The position numbers were made by a program, and so were the translations under genes. Below, in pieces: positions 55,389 to 64,000 of a stretch of DNA of 64,000 nucleotides (within the stretch, counting starts at the first letter, position 1; each line of letters starts with the position of its first letter). The DNA is from Alteromonas sp. C1M14 (GTDB lineage Bacteria > Pseudomonadota > Gammaproteobacteria > Enterobacterales > Alteromonadaceae). The stretch lies in NCBI RefSeq assembly GCF_018860965.1, contig NZ_JAHKQF010000015.1, forward strand, positions 1-64,000. The letters are read 5' to 3'. Below the pieces are notes generated by a model, which had not been told where the DNA came from, searched no databases, and saw nothing but the letters and a program-made list of their open reading frames with translations.

Positions 55389-55990
55389 GTCGGGATAAAG
55401 GGTTCACACTCATTGAGTTAATGTTAGCCATGGGCCTTGGCTTGGCCATACTTGCAGGTACGGGAAGTCTGGCCACGCGGATTTATCACTCACAGCGTGT
55501 GCTACTTAGTGGGCTATTAATGGAACAAGAAGTGAATCGCATTACCTCTGTTATTGCCCATCACTTAGCGGTGAGCGGATTTCACGGTGATGCTCGCCAA
55601 GTATTGTTTAGTGAACATAAAAAAGCAGAAGCATTTATACTGGGATATACCGTCTCCCAGCACCCTAAAGAAGCGGACAATTCGTGTCTGCTGTTTGCTT
55701 ATGACACAAACGATAATGGCATACTCGACACCAGTACTAGCGACGAGCGAAAAGGGTTTAGACTACGAGATAAAACATTGGAAATGCGTGTTGACGGTAA
55801 AACCTGTGAACAAACTGGGTGGCAGGATCTTACCCAAAACGCCTTGATCACAATTGAGCAACTTAATTTTACCCCCGCCCCTTATCATCACAGCACCTCA
55901 TTACAAGTTAACATCACACTGGCATTGAAAAGTCGGCCACAGGTCACAAGAACGACTCAATTTACCCTGGAACTTCCCCATGGTAATTAG
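55382..55990 (+). CDS. PilW/PpdB-type minor prepilin
   Basis: 202-residue prepilin, leader ending in KG and mature start FTLIELMLAMGLGLAI (Glu5 present). It belongs to the PilW/GspJ-like class of pilus-tip proteins. It has a DTNDNGILDTSTSDE loop that may bind calcium. It overlaps both neighbours (7 and 11 bases). Confidence 0.8.
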   Translation: MLSRDKGFTLIELMLAMGLGLAILAGTGSLATRIYHSQRVLLSGLLMEQEVNRITSVIAHHLAVSGFHGDARQVLFSEHKKAEAFILGYTVSQHPKEADNSCLLFAYDTNDNGILDTSTSDERKGFRLRDKTLEMRVDGKTCEQTGWQDLTQNALITIEQLNFTPAPYHHSTSLQVNITLALKSRPQVTRTTQFTLELPHGN

Positions 55991-57065
55991 GCAGAAAAAG
56001 GTAACGGGGGCCATATGGCTGGGCACATCGGTGCTATTAATGACATCCATCATCTCGGTGGCAGGTGCACTTTCACTGCTCATTATTGGGCTTGATGAAC
56101 AAGATATCTGGGCAGAACAAAAAAACATTTTAGAAGACCAAGCACAACGCAATCTGGCGGAATACTCAGCCAGATTGGTGCATAGCCCGTCATGGAGTAT
56201 AGGCCTACCTAGCGACCTTGCTTCCTCACTTTCCAACGTAGCTCATGAAACGATAGAGGGGGTGGAGGTAGACGTAGCCACCGTTACAATGAAGCATACA
56301 ACCGGTCTTTTCACAGTAATACATCAACAAGATATTGTTCGTTTTCCACTTCTACTCAATGTACCGCCCGCCGCCCTTATCCTTGCCGATGGTTTAATAG
56401 ATGATGCCACCTTTACCCTCTATCTTCCGCCATCAACGGCACATCCTACCTATTCATATTCGGTATGGGCTAATCAACCGTTAGATATGACGGTGGAAAA
56501 TCGCATCACCTGCGCCTCTTTAACCATTGACGAATCAAGCTGTTTAGCTTCAATTCTAAGCCAGACTCCGTGGAAGAATTCGGATATCAAAGATGCTGAT
56601 AGCCACCTGCCTCTGGACATATTAAATTATTTATTTGGTACGCATATTGACGAGATTAGCTATGACACCCTTAAGGAAATCACATGGCAACGAGCCACAT
56701 CTTGTGCCGCCATCGACCCCAACGCTCGTTTCCTTTGGGTAGAAGGAAGCTGTCAATTATCAGCCTCTGATGCGATAGGGAGTAGTGATGAGCCGGTGAT
56801 CCTCATCGTCGAAAATGGACATATTTTGCTACAAGATGAGGCCAAAATTTATGGCTTAGTGGTGAGTCTACAGGCGGATAGTTTATTTTCTTATCAGGTT
56901 GTTACCCATGATAACAGTCTGATTGAAGGTAGTCTGATACTCAATCATCAGGCCACAAGCAACAGTGAAATTCGGATAAAATATCATTATCCACTGTTAA
57001 TGAAATTGCAGCAAATGCCGCAGCTGCAGCAATTAGCCCTTGTACCGGGAAGTCGTAAACGATGA
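55980..57065 (+). CDS. PilX/YgdB-like minor pilin
   Basis: 361-residue protein with one N-terminal membrane helix (about 12-38) and a possible leader cut after G10 (VTG|AIWLG); no Glu5, as in PilX, YgdB and GspK-type tip pilins. The large C-terminal domain is not recognisable. Called PilX/YgdB-like from its place between the PilW-like and PilV-like genes. It overlaps both neighbours (11 and 4 bases). The size is above the usual PilX length. Confidence 0.65.
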   Translation: MVIRQKKVTGAIWLGTSVLLMTSIISVAGALSLLIIGLDEQDIWAEQKNILEDQAQRNLAEYSARLVHSPSWSIGLPSDLASSLSNVAHETIEGVEVDVATVTMKHTTGLFTVIHQQDIVRFPLLLNVPPAALILADGLIDDATFTLYLPPSTAHPTYSYSVWANQPLDMTVENRITCASLTIDESSCLASILSQTPWKNSDIKDADSHLPLDILNYLFGTHIDEISYDTLKEITWQRATSCAAIDPNARFLWVEGSCQLSASDAIGSSDEPVILIVENGHILLQDEAKIYGLVVSLQADSLFSYQVVTHDNSLIEGSLILNHQATSNSEIRIKYHYPLLMKLQQMPQLQQLALVPGSRKR

Positions 57066-57610
57066 GAACTGTCCATTCTCGACTGTGTGCAGGATGGGCG
57101 CTTTTTGAAGTACTCATTACCCTCTTTATCACCAGTGCCTGCCTGATGGGCTCCTTGCACTTATTACAAAGACTGCAAACTACTGAACGGGCTATTCAAC
57201 TACGACACGAAGCGTATGCTGTGGCCTCGGATTACCGAACATTTATCCTCACTCGCAATCAAAATGGATTAAATAGCTTAGATTTTTATCTTACGTTTAC
57301 ACCTGACAGCGGGTTAGGCCTGGTCGCTGGCAAAGTAGAGCGAGAAATAGGCCTACATATACTTAAGCAAGAGTACACAGTGACATGGAACGCCTTTGAC
57401 CAATACACTAATGGCAGCACCCTTTTTACAGCACCACAAACCACTGGTTTCCCTCATCCGCTATTAAAACAAACACAGATTTGGGTTAAATGGGACACGG
57501 AGGACAGCAAAACCATAATGGTAACCTCCCAACTAGCCCTGCCCCATCCACTCATTGATGCTAGAATTGAAAAACTACTACAACTAAATCAAATTAAACC
57601 AAGCTTATAA
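57062..57610 (+). CDS. PilV/PpdC-like minor prepilin
   Basis: 182-residue prepilin. Leader ends at AG, mature start WALFEVLITLFITSA with Glu at position 5. It has the PilV-like class features. It ends the plus-strand set and faces the pilE gene with a gap of 2 bases; no terminator was found. Confidence 0.75.
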   Translation: MRTVHSRLCAGWALFEVLITLFITSACLMGSLHLLQRLQTTERAIQLRHEAYAVASDYRTFILTRNQNGLNSLDFYLTFTPDSGLGLVAGKVEREIGLHILKQEYTVTWNAFDQYTNGSTLFTAPQTTGFPHPLLKQTQIWVKWDTEDSKTIMVTSQLALPHPLIDARIEKLLQLNQIKPSL

Positions 57611-57612
57611 CG

Positions 57613-58083
57613 TTAACACGACCAGCAATATTCGGCATTGCTAATACTGCCGCTGTTGTCTTCATCCCAAGCCTTGCGACCATCGCTAAAGTACCACAAC
57701 TCGCCATCGGTAGCCTGACTCGACCCTGATACCGGCGTAGCCTTAATAACAAAATCCACAGCACTGGCACTATCTATAGTTAGGTTGTAACGCTTATTAG
57801 ATGACGTTTCAGATGCCGGAGACCACGTTGAAAATATCGTAGGGCTACCCGTGTCACCGCCGCCACTGCCAGCCCCCTTGTAGGAAAACGTGCCGGCATG
57901 ATGTCGTTCCATGGCTGCCGCAAAGGCCATTAGATCCGACTGGGCGGTTTTGCGGTAGCTCCCCTGAATGACGTTTTGGTATGTCGGATAGCCTATTGCA
58001 ACTAAAATGCCCGCAATAGCAACCGCGATCATCAGCTCAATAAGTGTAAAACCCTTGGTTTTTCTAGACATGTTCTCAATCAT
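57613..58083 (-). CDS. pilE: Type IV pilin PilE-like (minor pilin)
   Basis: 156-residue prepilin with leader ending in TKG and mature start FTLIELMIAVAIAGILVAIGYPTYQ, C-terminal paired cysteines (YCWSC) and a DEDNSGSISNAE loop. It overlaps pilY1 by ATGA at its start, so it belongs to the minus operon pilV-pilW-pilX-pilY1-pilE. The second ATG (58071) is also possible. Its role as minor pilin is inferred from the operon. Confidence 0.88.
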   Translation of the reverse strand: MIENMSRKTKGFTLIELMIAVAIAGILVAIGYPTYQNVIQGSYRKTAQSDLMAFAAAMERHHAGTFSYKGAGSGGGDTGSPTIFSTWSPASETSSNKRYNLTIDSASAVDFVIKATPVSGSSQATDGELWYFSDGRKAWDEDNSGSISNAEYCWSC

Positions 58084-61000
58084 TCCCTTTCAGTATCAGT
58101 GGTCCAGCTGTTTTGCTTAACCCTTTCAAACTTACCAAATATATTTTGTGCTAAACAGGAAAATATCGATGTACAAGCTTCTTCATTACCATCTTCATCC
58201 ACAGTGATCACCGTAGAGGCACATTCTGTACCCACGCAGATTACCGGCTCCACCACCTCCTCGATAAGGATCTTAGCTTCCGGTGCAATGCCTGTTTGTT
58301 CTAAATCGGCATAGCGATCTGTTTTGTCTGTATCACCGTCGTTATTTAAGTCATCTACCGCGTTGCCGTTATACAGGCTGACCAAGTACGCGCGACTGCT
58401 ACCCGTAGGCGGTGCACAATCACTTTCAGAACTTGAAGAAGGTATATAGGTAGTAAAAAATATTTTGTAATCAATAATCAACGGCGAAGAGAGTACTTTT
58501 TCCCCTGCTACTTCCAAACTAATATACCAACCGGATTTACCGGCAAATAAGGACGAAGCCACCTTTTGGGTACTGGCATCTGTGCTGGTTAGCAACGACT
58601 CTGTGGCATCGTATAATGAGGATTCGGTGGCCACAGTGGGCAACACATAATTCCCATCGGTATCATGCTGGAAAACCCCCGTATCTTTTAAGAAATAGAA
58701 CCGATCTTCAACCACGTCATCTAAGGGTGCCGCACGCCAGCCTGAACCAATCGCTACGCCATAATATAATTCATCACCGAGGGCGACTTCGGTTACGTCA
58801 GCGCCATAGAAGAAACGTCGATTATCCGCTTCGGTAGACCCACCAAAGTCAGCAATACGGGCTCCCTTAATAAAATCGCTACCGGAATTGCCGTTATAAA
58901 TATCAAACCTAAACAACTGCCCACCCATATCGGACACATACATATGGTCAGCATAGCCATCGTTATCCCGATCAATCACCGAGATGCGGCTAGGAATACT
59001 GTATACCATTTCAGAAACGTTGAGATCTGCATCCTCATTACTCACATGCCACAGTAAATCGCCGGTATCTGCATCGAACATATACACGGCATTTCCCATA
59101 CCATCAGCATCGCGGGTTGTTTTCGTATCTTGGGCATCGTCATATCCACCGCCCACAATCATCACATTTTTTACCGTTGAGCCCATTTTCACTTTGGTGA
59201 TGGTAGGCCTAGACCATGTCTGACCTAGTTTCTCTAAACCTGACTCACCGCCACGAATAGCAAATTTCAATTTGGGCGCTGTTTTATTCGTCACATCGAA
59301 TACATAATAATTACGGCCACCTCTACGCATTCCCACGTACAAATACATGTCGTCGCCATCGTTGCGCAATACCATATCCCCATCTAACCCGTATACATGG
59401 GCGTATGAGGATGTGTCTAAATAAAAATCATATAGGTTTGCTAATAACTCTTTGGGAATAATAGCGAAGTTTTCACTGCCCGTGTCAGGATCAATGGAAT
59501 GTAAAAAGCCCTGATTAGTCGCCACAAATATAGCGGAATCCGTGTCACTGTAGTTCACGATCACCGGCTGAGAATGTATGGGATCCCCGATTTGTTGGCG
59601 CGCATCTGTTGAGCTACCATCACCATCTGAATCTTTAACGTCTATGCCTCTGGCCCACTTTAATAATTCAGTACGTAACGATGCCGAACTGCTAATGGCT
59701 AAATCCGTGTAGGAAATGTTTGAGTTGCTTTCATTCACCTCATTCGCGCTATTAATAATTGCACCGTCATCTTCAAAGAAATAAATATTTCGTGATGTGG
59801 TTAACTCACTGGCAGCCCCACCGGTGGGCACATCATTTCCATCTACGCTGGCAGACCAGTAACTATGAGCAGTATCACTGAAATAGCCGGTAGAAGAATC
59901 TACTGCGTTCGCCCCTTTCTGATCCACAATGGTGTCGCCACTTAATCTGTATTTTTTCAAGTTGCCGGGCCAAATAGTACTTTCTGACGGCTTAAACAGG
60001 GCGAAGTACAGTTCATCGTTATGGGTCAGTCGGTTTAACTGATTGACTGCAACACCTGGAGAAACAAAGGTCGCATTCACGTCTTTAACCGAGCGAAGTA
60101 TTGTCTGAAATGCCGTCAATAGTTCTTCGCTGTCGTCGGCTTCGTAGAAACCACCACCACTATTTAACGCAATCTGATTCAAGAAGTTGTTAGCCGAGGC
60201 ATTCGCGGCAAAGCCAATGGTATGAGTGATCACCCGTCTATCTATCACCGATGTATCACTGTCACTGATATTGGCAACCAAATCTAAACCACATTTTTCA
60301 CCACCGCTGCCAGAGCAGCTTTCGCCCAACAGAGACTGAATTTTTGTCACACTGTGGTTGTAATTGGCCTCACCATCCGACAACAAGACAATATGGTTAT
60401 TGGTTTGGCATTGCAGATCTACCACCGGCGAAATATAGGTGGCACCGCTGGGAATGTATTCATTGATACAATCGCTGTCACTGAGGTTATCCTCGTCACA
60501 ACCGTAAGGGCGTACGGGATCGTCCCCCAAATATGAACTGCGATGGCTAACTCGGGTATTTTTACGCACCGTACTTGAGGTACTGGTGATCCCCCGCGCC
60601 AAACCATAGTCAACCGCCAAACCACCGTAGTATTGTGTCGCTTCATACAAGGTGTCCACGATAGGGGTAAAACCACTTGCTGAGAGTTCATCCACTTTGC
60701 TAATTAAATGCTCACGCACAGTGGCGGTGACCCCCGGCGTGGCAGACCCACTAAAACGAATATACAACTGAGGAGCTAAAGACTGACTACCACTATAGGA
60801 ATACGCCCCTCTATCGCCACTAAAATCACTTAAAATCAACATAATGTCGTTTCCAGCAGACCATCCGCTTCGGCTGAAAACCTCTTGAAGCACGCCGCTT
60901 AAATCTGGGGTTTTCTGTTCAACTTTGTGACTAAAATTAGGCATAGACCAGTTGATACTGGAAGTTTTAGGCATATTTTTGAGTAAATATCGGGGGTAGG

Positions 61001-62138
61001 AAGAAAAGCTATCGGCATCGTCGGTGGCCGCCGCCTGAATATTTAAAGAGGCACTACCACTGTTTGTTCCGTAAGGGGTAAGCACCATGTAAGCTTCGGC
61101 TATAACCGCATCTTGAGGTATATTTACGTCGGTGAAACGCAAACCAATATAAGAATTACTGCTGGCATTCATGGTTAATTCAGTCCCCGTGGACTGCTTA
61201 CCGTTGGTCTTTTCTTCAGCATTATTCGACGTAGAGGAAATTTGATAATTCCCTTCTCCGCTGATGCAACCAGTAGCGCTGGACTCATCATAGGTTACCA
61301 CCAATTGTGGCGAGCCCGTAGAGCCATAATCAGCCGCCCTTACCTTTCGAGAGCTAGCCGGGTCCAAACTGCTTCCTTCGATAATAAGCGACAAAGCCTG
61401 GCCTCCACACCAACCCGGCTGGTCTACAATTTCTTGAATAACTTCAGAGAAATCAGGTGTCGTCACTATCTCATCAGAAACGGGAAAATCATTATCTGTA
61501 TCCCAGAGTACTTCGCTGGATGTTTTAGTACGTAAAGAGATATTCGCCGTTGTACTTTCAAAGGCTTCACTATTTTCGGATAGCTCACCGGCAATCTTTA
61601 ATGTCGATGCAGAAGAGTTTAGCTGTGCAGAGGTCAGTCGTAAGATAGCGCCGGTAATAGTCGCACCTTGCGGAATATTCATTTCAGTGAAACGCAAGCC
61701 CGATGTTACGGTAGTGATCCCATAAGTAAGGGTTAACGAGTTAGAAGTAACATTAACTGAACCGGCCACTTCGTAGGCATCATCCCCGCTATCCGCGGTA
61801 GAGGTGATCAACTCAGGATCCACAGAGTCATCAATAGCCCGCACCGGATACAAAATTGGCCCACCGTAATCGGAAAATCGCATCAAACCGGCATTAATAT
61901 TGGTGGCCGATTGCAGGGCATCTTTCAACGCATCTTGTACCCGCAGCATACGGCTCTCACCCGTGCCATCTTTGGATGTCATACTACCGGAAGTATCCAT
62001 AATAAATAGCACATTGGGGTTGTAGGTGACAGAAGAATCCGCCGTGCCTAGGTAGATATCCAAATCATCGCCCCATGCGGCAAACCCAATACAACTCCAC
62101 ATCACAATCGAAATTAGATAGCGGTATATTTTTTTCAT
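58080..62138 (-). CDS. pilY1: Type IV pilus tip adhesin PilY1 with duplicated insert
   Basis: 1352 residues; signal peptide 1-23. A von Willebrand A domain begins with the MIDAS DTSGSM (48-53) and resumes at about 470 to 690 (LLSDGEAN near 586). Two related modules of about 160 residues are inserted between (about 125-285 and 300-465), each with a GLRFT-(E/D)-(M/V)-NIPQ strand motif. The C-terminal PilC/PilY1 beta-propeller carries calcium loops DSDGDG (836) and DRDNDGYAD (1056). PilY1 sits at the pilus tip and drives retraction and surface attachment. Confidence 0.9.
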   Translation of the reverse strand: MKKIYRYLISIVMWSCIGFAAWGDDLDIYLGTADSSVTYNPNVLFIMDTSGSMTSKDGTGESRMLRVQDALKDALQSATNINAGLMRFSDYGGPILYPVRAIDDSVDPELITSTADSGDDAYEVAGSVNVTSNSLTLTYGITTVTSGLRFTEMNIPQGATITGAILRLTSAQLNSSASTLKIAGELSENSEAFESTTANISLRTKTSSEVLWDTDNDFPVSDEIVTTPDFSEVIQEIVDQPGWCGGQALSLIIEGSSLDPASSRKVRAADYGSTGSPQLVVTYDESSATGCISGEGNYQISSTSNNAEEKTNGKQSTGTELTMNASSNSYIGLRFTDVNIPQDAVIAEAYMVLTPYGTNSGSASLNIQAAATDDADSFSSYPRYLLKNMPKTSSINWSMPNFSHKVEQKTPDLSGVLQEVFSRSGWSAGNDIMLILSDFSGDRGAYSYSGSQSLAPQLYIRFSGSATPGVTATVREHLISKVDELSASGFTPIVDTLYEATQYYGGLAVDYGLARGITSTSSTVRKNTRVSHRSSYLGDDPVRPYGCDEDNLSDSDCINEYIPSGATYISPVVDLQCQTNNHIVLLSDGEANYNHSVTKIQSLLGESCSGSGGEKCGLDLVANISDSDTSVIDRRVITHTIGFAANASANNFLNQIALNSGGGFYEADDSEELLTAFQTILRSVKDVNATFVSPGVAVNQLNRLTHNDELYFALFKPSESTIWPGNLKKYRLSGDTIVDQKGANAVDSSTGYFSDTAHSYWSASVDGNDVPTGGAASELTTSRNIYFFEDDGAIINSANEVNESNSNISYTDLAISSSASLRTELLKWARGIDVKDSDGDGSSTDARQQIGDPIHSQPVIVNYSDTDSAIFVATNQGFLHSIDPDTGSENFAIIPKELLANLYDFYLDTSSYAHVYGLDGDMVLRNDGDDMYLYVGMRRGGRNYYVFDVTNKTAPKLKFAIRGGESGLEKLGQTWSRPTITKVKMGSTVKNVMIVGGGYDDAQDTKTTRDADGMGNAVYMFDADTGDLLWHVSNEDADLNVSEMVYSIPSRISVIDRDNDGYADHMYVSDMGGQLFRFDIYNGNSGSDFIKGARIADFGGSTEADNRRFFYGADVTEVALGDELYYGVAIGSGWRAAPLDDVVEDRFYFLKDTGVFQHDTDGNYVLPTVATESSLYDATESLLTSTDASTQKVASSLFAGKSGWYISLEVAGEKVLSSPLIIDYKIFFTTYIPSSSSESDCAPPTGSSRAYLVSLYNGNAVDDLNNDGDTDKTDRYADLEQTGIAPEAKILIEEVVEPVICVGTECASTVITVDEDGNEEACTSIFSCLAQNIFGKFERVKQNSWTTDTERE

Positions 62139-62150
62139 TTTTTTTCTCTC

Positions 62151-62723
62151 CTACTGCGATGCTGGTGCGAGCACCGCTGCGGTTACCGTATTTGCTACAA
62201 CAGTCGAACGTTCATCGACTTTTCCACATCCTTTAACCACAAATACGTGACAGTTTATATTACTGCCACCAATAACATTGCTTGACCCGTTACACGCCTG
62301 TTCACGAATAAAAGCCGTCCGCGACCAACTTGTGGTTTTCATATCTGTTTGGTATTCGCCCGTGCTGGTGTGCTCTATACCCACCGATAAACCGGCCGAT
62401 GTCACCTGTCGTTCGGTCCAACCGTCATCGAAGCAACTTAACGTATCGGTATCTGGATCAAACTGAACCCCTTGGCGAGCTTCCGTTAAGGGATCGGTCT
62501 TTGTGTCATCGGTGAGTAACACTTCATCTTCTGCTTCAAAGAAAACTCCAGCCAGCGCAGCTTCCGCCGCATCAAACGCTTGCCCTGATCGCTGCATAGA
62601 TACAGCCATTTTATTTTGACTTAGGCTAGAAGACACCGCACTCACCCCGAGTATGGTTAATGACAGCAAGACTAATAAGGCCAAGATTAGCACCACGCCA
62701 TCCTGGCGTACCATGGATTTCAT
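62151..62723 (-). CDS. pilX: Minor pilin PilX
   Basis: 190 residues. The PilX signature QDGVVLILALLVLLSLTILGVSA is followed by the AFDAAEAAL block. It works with PilV, PilW and PilY1 in priming pilus assembly. It overlaps pilW by 4 bases (ATGA) and is 12 bases before pilY1. Confidence 0.92.
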   Translation of the reverse strand: MKSMVRQDGVVLILALLVLLSLTILGVSAVSSSLSQNKMAVSMQRSGQAFDAAEAALAGVFFEAEDEVLLTDDTKTDPLTEARQGVQFDPDTDTLSCFDDGWTERQVTSAGLSVGIEHTSTGEYQTDMKTTSWSRTAFIREQACNGSSNVIGGSNINCHVFVVKGCGKVDERSTVVANTVTAAVLAPASQ

Positions 62724-63562
62724 TCCAAGCTCCTTACAAAATTCTTCATATTTCTCAGTGCCAATGTTTGGGTAAAGACTTGAAAATAATGGCTACTATC
62801 CGTGGTCACCTTGGATTCATTAAGCACCGCGATGCTTCGCACTTCCATATTACTCACTAGCGCATCATCACTTTTGATTAGAACGCCGATGCGTATGGCC
62901 ACAACTTGATGATCACTACTACGCAGTGCCGGCAGATCTGATGCGGTGACATAACGCACTGCCTGCCCCTCTGAACTGGCGACATCATCGGTAATGCCAT
63001 ATTGCACCTGGAAGCTTTCCACGTTATCCATGATGACAACTGACTTTGAACTCCCCACCGGGGAACGCAAACCACGCAGCACACGGCCATCAAACCCCGT
63101 GCAGTAGAGCTGTCCATCAGACACATAGTATTTATTAACCACATGAAACTCAGTGTCAGCGGCATAGCCAAAACGGTTACCTGTACAATCTTCGCTACCA
63201 AGAAAATTAATCACCAGTTCATCGTTTCCGCCGCTTCCCGCCTGTGACGCCCCTAATGTGGTATTGCCGATATAATCACCTGCTAAGCCTACAGGTTTAT
63301 TTTGAATAAAAGCCGATTCCACCGAGCTATCATAAGTACTATCTACGTGGGCAATAATTTCGTCATATCGGCCCGCCTCCACCAAGTCCCGATTAAGCCG
63401 TCTCATCACGAAACGTCCGGATTCTTGTACCTGGGCCACTACCTGATTTAAAGAGTTAGTTACCCTGGAGCTGACCATGGTTTGGATAATCGCACCGCTA
63501 ATCACTAGCCCCAACACCAGCGCAATCATCAGTTCAACAAGAGAAAATCCACGCTGGTTCAT
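62720..63562 (-). CDS. pilW: Minor pilin PilW
   Basis: 280-residue prepilin, leader NQRG and mature start FSLVELMIALVLGLVISGAI with Glu5. The SGRFVMRRLNRDLVEAGRY block after the helix is typical of PilW. It is coupled to pilV and pilX by 4-base overlaps. Confidence 0.92.
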   Translation of the reverse strand: MNQRGFSLVELMIALVLGLVISGAIIQTMVSSRVTNSLNQVVAQVQESGRFVMRRLNRDLVEAGRYDEIIAHVDSTYDSSVESAFIQNKPVGLAGDYIGNTTLGASQAGSGGNDELVINFLGSEDCTGNRFGYAADTEFHVVNKYYVSDGQLYCTGFDGRVLRGLRSPVGSSKSVVIMDNVESFQVQYGITDDVASSEGQAVRYVTASDLPALRSSDHQVVAIRIGVLIKSDDALVSNMEVRSIAVLNESKVTTDSSHYFQVFTQTLALRNMKNFVRSLE

Positions 63563-64000
63563 AGTGTGATGTCCTTAACCACACACGCATTGCTATCTTT
63601 GGCATCTGCATTACAGCGGGCATTTAATGTGTATTTTTGTTTGGTGGAATTAGAAACAGGCCAACTGAGAATGATGTGGATCCGAGAGCCACTGGAACAG
63701 GTATCAGTATCGCTGGCGATACTGTCTGTACAGGTTACCTGTAAAGTCACGGCTTGATTCGTTTGTACCGCTGCGCAGGACAACGCCCAGCTATCGTATT
63801 GCGCCATTTGTGCTTCGCTACAATTTCCCCCTTCGCAATCAGGAATACTTGCAGGGCGACTAAGGCAATGGCATGCATAAACATCATCGTCGGCACAGGA
63901 CAATGTTGCGAAATTATAATTTTCGGCGGTAAAGTAAGCGTTATTCACGACCATGCTGTCGCTGGCCGTGGCAGGACGGGCAGCCGTGCGCAGTCGCTCA
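63559..64000 (-). CDS. pilV: Minor pilin PilV, C-terminal part (5' end off window)
   Basis: The frame stays open from the stop at 63559 to the window edge at 64000, so the N-terminal prepilin leader is outside. The visible 146 residues include several cysteines (CADDDVYACHC, CEGGNC, CSSGSR), as in PilV proteins, and an ERLRTAARPA block at the edge. A start at the internal ATG 63954 would lack the helix and is rejected. It overlaps pilW by 4 bases. Confidence 0.75.
   Translation of the reverse strand, partial: ERLRTAARPATASDSMVVNNAYFTAENYNFATLSCADDDVYACHCLSRPASIPDCEGGNCSEAQMAQYDSWALSCAAVQTNQAVTLQVTCTDSIASDTDTCSSGSRIHIILSWPVSNSTKQKYTLNARCNADAKDSNACVVKDITL

Noticed and set aside
63559..63954. 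Complete short PilV starting at 63954
   Set aside because: The frame continues open to the window edge, and the prepilin helix needed by the family must lie further right.

Overview
The window reads as a stretch of chromosome from a marine gammaproteobacterium of the Alteromonadales (Alteromonas-like). Support: the nadB / rpoE-rseABC / lepA-lepB-rnc-era arrangement, Na+-type stator genes pomAB, the RibBX form of RibB, a PEP-CTERM surface protein with PrsT, and a chromosomal ChrR-type ECF sigma locus. No prophage, insertion sequence, CRISPR array or tRNA was seen. Coding density is high and many neighbouring genes overlap by 1-14 bases.

Layout. 1-255 (minus strand): tandem promoters and leader of an rRNA operon whose 16S gene lies off the left edge, then the pssA terminator. 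301-5310: pssA, a PEP-CTERM protein with a sigma54-like promoter, and the TPR protein PrsT. 5325-10708: clpB (sigma32 promoter), rluD-pgeF, bamD. 10709-17272: an accessory-type locus with ECF sigma/ChrR anti-sigma and a LON-domain-only protein on one side, and a five-gene lipid-modification operon (NTF2-like, SDR, FAD oxidoreductase, DUF1365, Cfa-like methyltransferase) on the other. The two arms face each other across a 158-base gap holding two ECF-like promoters. 17269-18972: pomAB. 19278-22415: xseB-ispA-dxs. 22423-29656 (minus): glyA, nrdR, ribD, ribE, ribBX, ribH, nusB, thiL, pgpA. 29847-38400: stand-alone lpxD-like gene, ettA, a small PilZ protein, radA, a large protein with two PilZ domains, serB. 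38528-43100: ytjB, tatD, pdxH, era, rnc, lepB. 43100-49931: lepA, rseC, rseB, rseA, rpoE and divergent nadB. 49939-53588: MaoC-like gene, ygfX, sdhE, ygfZ, an FKBP, glnB. 53854-64000: a dense type IV pilus region with two minor-pilin sets.

The parts likely to reward study are the ECF sigma/ChrR locus and the pilus region. The methyltransferase of the ECF locus keeps the Cfa fold motifs but has lost two of the residues that hold bicarbonate in cyclopropane synthases. That points to a methyl-branched or furan fatty acid product rather than a cyclopropane one, under singlet-oxygen-type control. In the pilus region, a PpdA/PpdB/YgdB/PpdC-like set on the plus strand meets a PilVWXY1E set on the minus strand. 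Between them sits an oppositely oriented pilin without Glu5, and PilY1 carries a duplicated module inside its von Willebrand A domain.

Otherwise the window is housekeeping: phospholipid, isoprenoid, riboflavin, one-carbon, B6 and NAD synthesis; envelope stress and outer-membrane assembly; RNA processing and protein quality control.
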